Assembly (NCBI GenBank): GCA_029962745.1
Contig: CM057165.1
Location: forward strand, 3,130,340 to 3,194,339
Length of the DNA stretch: 64,000 nt
Direction of reading: 5' to 3'
Source of the DNA: Echinometra lucunter
Taxonomy: Eukaryota > Echinodermata > Echinoidea > Camarodonta > Echinometridae
Below the pieces are notes generated by a model, which had not been told where the DNA came from, did no database searches, and saw only the letters and a list, made by a program, of their open reading frames with translations. The position numbers were made by a program, and so were the translations under genes. Below are positions 50,101 to 60,100 of the stretch, piece after piece. How positions within the stretch are numbered: the first letter of the stretch is position 1; each line of letters opens with the position of its first letter.

Positions 50101-53100
50101 GAAGGGGAGGGAGTGGAAGAAGAATAGAAAGAGATGGAGATGGAGGGGATAGGGAGGGGAAAAGAAGGGAAAGAGAGAGAGGTTGGGAAGGAAGAAGAGA
50201 TAGATCTAGGAAGAAAATGATAGGAGAGAGAGAGAGAGAGAGGGAGATATGTAAGATAGCATATAGAATATGGGGGGTGCTTCATTAGTTGTAGCAATCC
50301 AGTTATCTCTTTATTTGAATCTTTCATATTGTGTGCTTAGAGCGAGAAGAGCATCAACCTTATATAAAATAAAAAGACTTATAAAGGTTAACACATTTTA
50401 CCATTCAAACATTTTATGCAACTTCTGATAAGAGAAAGATAGAAAGGGGAGGAGGAAGAAGTTGTTTGATTGCTTTCATGATCAGATCAAATCAGCATCT
50501 TGATCTCTTATAGACATGTAAACCAGTTCATGCTAATACTATTTTGGATATAGCCTGTTGAGAACTAAAAGGGCTTTAACTTTGTGTAAAAGTCTAGGAC
50601 CTAACTCCCTTCTGACTCTTAGGCAATGATATCTAATCTACGGTAAAGGATGGGATGGTTCTGGGTAGGGGAAACCTACCCAAATCTTCATCTTATCTTC
50701 TCCCCTTTCTTCCTTATATTTAATTTGTATCAGATCAGAACCCAATCTGAAATGCTAAATGTCACTTGCTGTATATCAACCCATACCATACACAGTGATG
50801 CAAACCATTCCGGTTTTTTGTCTCGCCTGCGTAGCGGAGCGAGACATAGGTATCACTATTTCCGGTGTCGTCGTCGGCGTCGTCGTCGGCGTCGGCGTCG
50901 TCGTCGGCGTCGTCAACAATTGTGTTGTACACCCAATAACTTTCTATAGCTTTAAGGTGGGATCACCAAATTCATACCAGAGGTCCATCTCTTGAAGGCG
51001 CAGGTCAAGTTCGAATATGAGTCGAATTGGAATAAGGTCAAAGGTCAAAGGTCAATGAACTTTCCATGACTGGCACTGTGCTATATTGTACACACAATAA
51101 CTTTTTATACCTTCGAGGTAGGATTGCCAAATTCATACAAGAGGTCCATCTCTTGAAGGTGCAGGTCAAGTTCGAATGTGAGTTGAATTTGATTAAGGTC
51201 AAAGGTCAAAGGTCAATGAACTTTCCATGACTGGCACTGTGCTGTGTTGTACACACAATAACTTTCTATAGCTTCGAGGTGGGATCACCAAATTTATACC
51301 AGAGGTACATCTCTTGAAGGCACAGGTCAAGTTTGAGTATGAGTTGAATTTGAATAAGGTCAGAGGTCAAAGGTCAATGAACTTTCCATGACTGGCACTG
51401 TGCTATGTTGTACACACAATAACTTTCTATACCTTCGAGGTAGGATTGCCAAATTCATATGAGAGGTCCATCTCTTGAAGGTGCAGGTCAAGTTCGAATG
51501 TGAGTTGAATTTGATTAAGGTCAAAGGTCAAAGGTCAATGAACTTTTCATAACTGGCACTGTGCTATGTTGTACACCTAATAACTTTCTATAGCTTTGAC
51601 GTGGAATCACCAAATTCATACCAGAGGTCCATCTCTTGAAGGCGCAGGTCAAGTTCGAATATGAGTCGAATTGGAATAAGGTCAAAGGTCAAAGGTCAAT
51701 GAACTTTCCATGACTGGCACTGTGCTATATTGTACACACAATAACTTTTTATACCTTCGAGGTAGGATTGCCAAATTCATACAAGAGGTCCATCTCTTGA
51801 AGGTGCAGGTCAAGTTCGAATGTGAGTTGAATTTGATTAAGGTCAAAGGTCAAAGGTCAATGAACTTTCCATGACTGGCACTGTGCTGTGTTGTACACAC
51901 AATAACTTTCTATAGCTTCGAGGTGGGATCACCAAATTTATACCAGAGGTACATCTCTTGAAGGCACAGGTCAAGTTTGAGTATGAGTTGAATTTGAATA
52001 AGGTCAGAGGTCAAAGGTCAATGAACTTTCCATGACTGGCACTGTGCTATGTTGTACACACAATAACTTTCTATATCTTCGAGGTAGGATTGCCAAATTC
52101 ATATGAGAGGTCCGTCTCTTGAAGGTGCAGGTCAAGTTCGAATGTGAGTTGAATTTGATTAAGGTCAAAGGTCAAAGGTCAATGAACTTTTCATAACTGG
52201 CACTGTGCTATGTTGTACACCTAATAACTTTCTATAGCTTTGACGTGGAATCACCAAATTCATACCATTTTTCAAACAATAAGTTTGCCATAACACCTTA
52301 ATAATTAATTTAATTTTACAATTTTACTCACATTATTATCAGTTACATTCTTTTTCACTAACATTCATTTCCTTACTTGCATGGAAATAATTATAGCTTC
52401 GTAGTATTAACAGCATTCTTAGTGTTATCTGATTTCCTAGGGATAAAGTAGGCCTATACCATTATTGCATATGTAAACTGTCAGAACCACAATTCACCCC
52501 CTAAACTGCTGACAGCCTCAGAAGTCATATAGCATAGTTTTGACATGCAGTCATGAAGAGACTGCAATATGCAGGCGAGACAACGCTTGGCGTTTGCCTT
52601 GTTTTATAGTACAAATTTGTACTGTTTTTTTTTATAGGGAAAATGCTGCAGGTTTCAAGTAAAATACCGTTTTCCCTAAACTTTTGTTACTATACAGTTT
52701 TATGGTTGTTCGTGACAGAGGGTCCACATTTTGTGGTTTGGACTAATAACTTTTGATGCAGGGCCCCAAATATCATACCAAATACAGGAGCAGAAAGAGC
52801 AAAAAATTCTACACTTACTGTGCCCATTTTCATTGCATCAATATTTGTTGTTTGATGCTGAAATCTTTTTAAAGGAAAATAAGCATTAAAATCCTTAAAT
52901 TGGCAATGCGATGAAAATGTTAAAATTACCGTTATTCCATGCAAATTGGCAACTTTATGACTTCTCATCATACATTCTGTCAATTAATATTTATTTCAGA
53001 TACATGATGTTTTATAAGAAAAATGTAGCAATAAAAGAAAAATGTTGGTGTTGCCAATTTGAAGAATAAAAGCTGATCAAATTAGGCTTTCAATAATTCC

Positions 53101-53606
53101 TGTCATGAATGGATTAAGTAGGAAATACTTTTTTCACTCATAATACTTCACTTTAGGCACTAAAATGCTGCAAAACTTGATAAAAATTGGCATCTCTGAA
53201 TACATGTATATACAAGGAGAAAATATAGTGTTGTACATGATTTGTATTTCTTTGCAAATAGTTATGCAACATCTTAGCAAGATTTATGTCTTTAACATTA
53301 TTTTGTAATTCTTGCAGTGATGCGGTAGTGAGCAGTCTCCTTTTTCAGTTTTCACACATTTTGTTTGATTTTCTGTTGCTAAATGAATATCTTATTTGCC
53401 ACATGATTTTCCACAAATCTTGATACTGATTATTGCATTGTTGCTTAATTTTCTTCTAAACTTCTCAATAAGTACATGACTAACTGCGGGATATTCAAAT
53501 TATTGCAGTGTGAAACAATCAGGAACTTTTACAGAGTTTTTCATTATTTTGTCTTGTTTGTTTACTTTGAATTCCGAAAAAAACTCTCATTTTTCTGCAA
53601 TGTGAA

Positions 53607-53661
<55 letters not shown>

Positions 53662-56600
53662 CATAGGAAGTTGTGAATTTTGAATTCTCAAACTAATATC
53701 TCACATAGATTAAATGATTGAATTAAATCAGCTCACATTACTAGTAGCGCTATCTTTCATTTCACATTTATCATCTCTCCCTCTAATTTCCCATGTTGAA
53801 TATTTGAAATTTCATTTTTCCTTTTTCTTTTCTCGAAGATGTGAAATACAGTTTCATAAGCAAACTGGCAAATTAACCATTCTTGAAATTCCCTTTAAAA
53901 TTGTTTTACTTTAATTGGATCTCTTACAGTTTGTAATATAGGAAGAAAGGAAATATTCTTGTATCAGATAACTATACTGAGTCACATCTGTGATTTTCAT
54001 ATCAAGATTAAAATGTGTGTGGGAAGGAGAAGGGGGGGGGGGTAGTAGTTGAGGGAGAAGGCTGCACATGCATGTACATAACATGTACCTAACACATGTC
54101 TCTGAAAAAAAGTGCTGGGCTTCCTTTTTAAATAATTCTTTTATCTTCATACCTTTTCCTGTTGCTAATTTCTACCAGGGGAATTTGATGGTATCTCTCA
54201 GAGCAATATGGTAACGAGTTACTAACAACATAGATTAGAAAGGGTTAAAGACATTGGTTAACATTGTTATGATTTTAAAAAATCTTGTTTTGTTACTTGA
54301 AAATGGGATAAACATAAAGGTTATAGTGTAAAAATACCAGTCTGAAAGTTTCAAAGTATAATATCCACAGGAAGTATTTTTAAATATCAAAAATGTGAAC
54401 CAATGTTTGAAAACTATACGAGGGTCGGTTGCACAGAATAGACATAAGGAGACATAAGGAGTGCGCATGCACGTATGACTCACCTTACCGTACTGTGTGT
54501 ATTGGCGAATCACGCGGCGGGAGGGACATAACAGCATTTTAAAATTCAAGCAAAGTGGTCCTCTTAGTGATTGTCTTGTGAGACGAAGGATAATAAAATC
54601 GCCATTTGCGTCTAACTTACACTTTTTCATTCCAAATTATGGTTGGTTTCAGGGTTTTTTTAGTACAAATACAAGTACTCATACACATGTTTCATCTTAG
54701 TTTGAGAATTTTTAAAATCAGTTACTCACAAAGTTAGCCAATGCCTTTAAACTGAGTTTAACATTGAAATATGCATGTATACTTTTAGCTAATCCTTTAA
54801 TTTGCCCGCACCTTAGGGGCGTTCAGATATGGCGCAACATTGTGGTGCCACTTATGTTTAAATGAATGCGCATTAATGCATCACCTCTCAAATAAAAGAG
54901 GACTTCGTCAAAACTTGCGCAGACAATCTCATGACAACATATTTTGCACTAACTTTTTAGGAATTTGATTGGTGCACATTTTTTCAGTCAGGCAGCAAAA
55001 AAAAAAAATGTGTCCTGCTTTGGCGACATTTTTTTGTTGCCTCATACTCCATTGACTTGTACACCAAAATTTTGCGGGGATTTTGTGACACTAGTGTCAC
55101 CAAGTATCTGAACACCGCTTTATTCTCATACCTTTTCCTCTTGCTAATTTCTACCAGGGGAATTTGATGGCACATGTATCTCTCAGAGTGATTTGGTAAC
55201 AACAAAAATTAGAAAGGGTTTAAAGTGAGTTAATAAGGAGAACATGTTTGTTCTCCATTTCTGGTACAAGTATGATTTACATCATAACAACAACAAAAAA
55301 GAAGAAGAAGAAGATTTAGTTTGGGCAATGTACATGTACATGTAGTAGGTGATATCTTTCCTTACTTGTTTTTCTCACTCAAGTGGCTTGGGAGATGGTT
55401 TTGTGGTGTGTCTGGTTGTGGGTAGGTGGATAATTTCCTCATGATCTAATCTGACCTGGGGGGTCACGAATGGGTTAACAGGTAAAACATGCAGAGCTAT
55501 TATTTACTTGCAACAAATAGATTTTTTTTGCAAATTTTTCATCTACCAGTGTTGTAAAACCAGAAACTTACCCCTCCTCCCCCCAAAACAAAACAAAACA
55601 AACCTAAACAAAACCCCCAAAATGATATTGAAAGATACAAAAACAAACAAAGCAAAACTTTTCTGATGTGGAATTTTCCAAAACTACTGGGCAAAAGTTT
55701 AAAGATCATCTTTTCAGTGTATAGTGTAGCAACATGGAAGCTGTCACATACATAGCAAAAATATCATGACTGATTCCCTTTAATATATTTACTATTACTC
55801 ATTACCATCCAACTCTTTTGTGAAGGAAGCGGGTAATCCCTGGCCCAGATTCTCTGCGCAAATAGAGACAAGAAAACATGAGATGAAGATGAAAACATTC
55901 TCTCTTCAGAATCTAGATGTTAGCGAGGAAGTGAGTTAGAGTCTACCAAAGATCTGTTTTGCTCACAACGATTGACGGAGGAGGAAGTGTGTAAAGCCAG
56001 TAGCGAAGAAGAGTGATGAAAAGTGAAGGAACGGGTTGGGGTGATGCCGGGGGGGGGGGGGGTGTAAGAGAAATGGAATGTCCATTATATACTGATGATA
56101 TTAAAGAAAATAAGAGAAAATTGGGGAGACAAAAAAGATTGACTAGTAACAAGAGCATGACCTGCCACTTCTATCTAATTATACAATTTAATTCCATTAA
56201 ATTCAAATTAAATTTTTTGGATATACGATCCTGACATTGAAGAGTTGTCATCAAAATCAAAACAAAACAACAAAACTTAGCAGAAGCATGTTGAATAATA
56301 AGAAAACAATACAACAAAGCAAAGGCACATTACATGTATATGAAAACAAATAGTTATCAGGTACTAAACAAAAAATGATCTAAGCATATTAAATACTTGA
56401 CAGAAAAGTATGCTGTTGTCCTTAAAACAAAAGCAAAATAACAAAAACAAAAACAAAAATTGACAAAATGTAGGAAAACATGTATAGCTGTAAGATCAAT
56501 ATGGGTGGGGGGGGGGGGGGATGGGGGAGGGAAGTAGACAGGAAGGGTTATTCCAGTAAGGAATGTACCTGAGCATCGAAGTTGATGAAAGTGCCACAAA

Positions 56601-56990
56601 ACTTTTTAGTTACATAACAAATTATGGTTTCACTCTTTTGAATACCTGTAGTCATTACAAAGATTCCTGAATGTTTTGATGAATATTCTCTTGTTTGAAT
56701 GCACCTTTTGGCAGATAGCCTTATGCTGAAAGTCTGCTACTTCTACTACTACTACTACTACTACTACTAGCACTCCTTTACTACTGCTACTACTACATCT
56801 ACTACTACTTCTACCACTACTTCTACTGCTACTACTACTACTACTACTACAACTACTACTACTACTACTACTAGTGCTACTTCTACTACCACCACTACTA
56901 CTACTACTACTACTGCTACTACTACTACTACTTCTACTACTACTACTGCTACTGCTACTACTACTACTACTACTACTACTACTGCTACTG

Positions 56991-57022
<32 letters not shown>

Positions 57023-57131
57023 GCTACTGCTACTACTACTACTACTACTGCTACTACTACTACTACTACTACTACTACTGCTGCTACTACTGCTACTACT
57101 ACTACTACTACTGCTGCTGCTACTACTGCTG

Positions 57132-57169
<38 letters not shown>

Positions 57170-60100
57170 GCTACTACTGCTACTACTGCTACTACTACTA
57201 CTACTACTACTACTACTGCTACTACTACATCATGAATCAGCATTGCAAATGATGACCCCCCCCCCTTCCCCATCCATTCCCATACCCTGTGATTTTTCTA
57301 ATACAAACAAAAATGAGGCACTGTAGATACAGAAAAGAGAAAGAAGAAAGAAAATGCTATTGCAGAGTGATGTGTACCAATTTACTTCGGCATATGGAAG
57401 TGATAGATTCTGTCAGTCCGAATCTACGCGAGTTAGAACAGACTATAGGTCTCAGGTATATATGGGCAGTGGCATACGTTTGTTAACAAGACGATATGCA
57501 TAGTCATTGCTCAACTGATAGTACATGTGGGTCAAAAATTGCAAATTCATATCTTTTTATTAGTATGTGTGATTTCAAGGGCGATTATACAATATACGTC
57601 TTAACTTCTGGATGTTTGTTTGCCCCTGTTGCCATGGCCATTCGTAATTAACCTTATGGTTCCTTATATAAACTTGAAAAAAAAAACACCCTTTTTTCAT
57701 CTCAAATATTGTCAGGGATAACCATTGATAGGGAATATTAATTTGTATATTTCAGGCTTTCACCACTTCTTGTTGGTGAATACCTTGCACATTTTCTGTT
57801 ATATAAAAAAGTGAATTTTGATGATTTATAGCGAAATAAACATTTCCGCCTCACAACTATTTAACCTCTTCCAAATGACATGCTTTCTACTTGTAAAATT
57901 TAAACTGAACACATGTTAAACTTTGTGAAAATAATCAGTCTAGTTTCATAAATCCATTCATATATTCATAATTTTCTTACCATTATACATGTATCTTTTA
58001 AATATTTCTTTGTTTTGTTTCTTCCAATGTATCACAGATGAAGGAGACCTGTATTTCTCAGCAGCTATGAAATCAGATGAAGGAGATTACTTCTGTGTGG
58101 CAAGCAATGATTTTATACCTCAGCAGGTCACATCTCGTTCAGCAACTCTAACAGTAGCAGGTATGTCAAATCTCCCTGCGTTCAGACACAAAAACTTTGT
58201 TGTATGGCTATACCACAATTATATAGCTATACCAAAACAGTATAATAGCTATACGATGTTTGTGTGTCTGAACACTGACTAACAAAACAACGTATAAAGA
58301 AACGTCTTTTAACGAAACTGGGGTCTTAGCATCGTTTCGAACTAGAAATCGATATAGAATCATGACTCCTGTGTGTCTGAACGTATGGCGACCATGGGAT
58401 GGTATAACTGGGCGGGGCTTAATGTAAGCATGGTTGAAGGGGACATGACCTTGCCATGGAAAAATGCGCATCTATACAATGTTTCTTCTGAGAGGTTGGG
58501 ATGTGTGTATGAACGGTTCTGTAGGCTATGTAATGACAGTTTTATACATTTCTTTATCGAGTTTCGGTTTTTAGTCGGAACAGGATGTTTGATGCATTCT
58601 TGGACATAGCTTATTAGGTGGGTCTTCATCGGCCCGAGCTTGAGGAATAGCCTTCTATTTTGAGATCTCGGGTATTAGCCCAAACTCAGCTGAAGTGTGC
58701 AGTCGCGTCTTCATCAGCTTAGCTCCATAAGTTGCAATGGAGCTTGAGCTATAGCCCAATGTTTGTGTGTGCATGATATGATCAATAAGCCTCTTTTGAA
58801 GCTTAAGCTAATGACCATGCATCGAAAATAGCTCACTAATTTGCAAATTTTATGGCTAATTCTGCAAATAGGTCCACTTGGGTGGCTTACTTTTTGTGTT
58901 GATTACAGGGCTAATTTCATCTTCATCGGAGAATTAGCCAAGTATTCTCTGATCATGCTAGAATTAATGGGATCAGAAATAACCAGCTATTCTTCAATCT
59001 TGAGCTGATGAGATGCACCCATATGGGGTGTGGATAGGTCTGAATTAATTACGCATGGAGGTACACTCTCAGTTGTACTGCAATCCTAGTCTTATTGATA
59101 GGAAATCAAGTCAAATCAGGCCCCGTTTCATAAAAGTTGTCATCAATAACAAGTTGCAATATCTGTTATAAGCTACTGAAATCCTTGCATCTGATCGGCT
59201 GAGAGCAAATTTGTCATAGAAATGTTGCAGTTGTTGCTGATGACATGTTTTATGAAACGGGGCCCTGATGCAGCTTTGGGTAAGGGAAGACATATAGAAT
59301 ATGTCGGGGTATATATTATTCATTTTGAAAATTTTTCTTCTTAGTCTTTTTCGTCCTCATCTGTTACTGTTGTTGTTGTTTCTGGTTTCTTTCTCTCTCC
59401 TTAAGATGCAGATTAAGAAAGATAGAAGAAAAAGAAGATTGAGGAGAAAAGAAAGAAAAATAGAGGAGAAAAGAATGAAAAATGAGAGATAAAGAGAGAG
59501 AGAGAGAGAGGATAGAGGAAGACAGATAATAGAAAACTAACGAGAGAGAGAGGACAGAAAGAGATAGAAAGAGAAAGAGAGATGGAGAGAGAGAGAGAGA
59601 GAGAGAGTGAGAGAGAACAGAAAGAGAAAGAGAAAGAAAGTTGCTGATGAGGAGAGAGTGATAAACCATTGAAATGAGGTTCTCCCATGGCAGACCTCTG
59701 TGTTGGCACTGAGACAACCACAGAAGATTATTCTCATTTCCAGCAAAGCTTGTTGGATCTTTCCACATACTCCCACTCGTTAAAAAGCTTTTACATTAGT
59801 AAAAATTTTCTCTACATTCAGATAACACAACCTGTCTGTTTTAAAGGATCTGTTAGGATCTAAATATATATCTATTTAATAGGACCTAATAGGATCTAAT
59901 ATATATCTATTTGATAATAAATTTGTTAAACCTCATTAGCTTCAGTGCTGTTCTTCCTGAGGGCCCTAGAAATACTATCACTCAAGCAACAGATAGGTCC
60001 CCATTTACACCAGCGTCGAGGGGGCAATTGTACATGCAGTTCATACATCTTGCCTAAGCATCCAGGGAGGATTGAACCCTGGGCCTCTCTTATAAGAGTC

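Larger units (their letters stand above)
40675..58037 (+). other. Intron 6 (17.4 kb), splits Ig domain 4
   Basis: Begins GTAAGTCTTA and ends TATCACAG. It contains the inverted partner of 3797-3958, the second CACTA-ended hairpin, the minisatellite insertion 42715-42922, a TTTCATAAA hairpin element, two SINE families, a 113-bp tandem duplication, the hairpin element 48453-48735, the 50818-52583 element with its 161-bp array, MITE family A copy 4, the inverted partner of 20764-21030 and several long microsatellites. Unlisted stretches hold no recognisable feature. Confidence 0.85.

Noticed and set aside
49707..50327. 206-codon Ser/Pro-rich minus-strand frame
   Set aside because: Arises from the GAA/GGA purine tract. 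No domain or splice context.
56767..57326. Poly-Val/Ala and poly-Leu frames on both strands
   Set aside because: Products of the CTA/CTG microsatellite.
59364..59776. Ser/Leu-rich minus-strand frames
   Set aside because: Produced by the GA-rich tract at 59488-59640.
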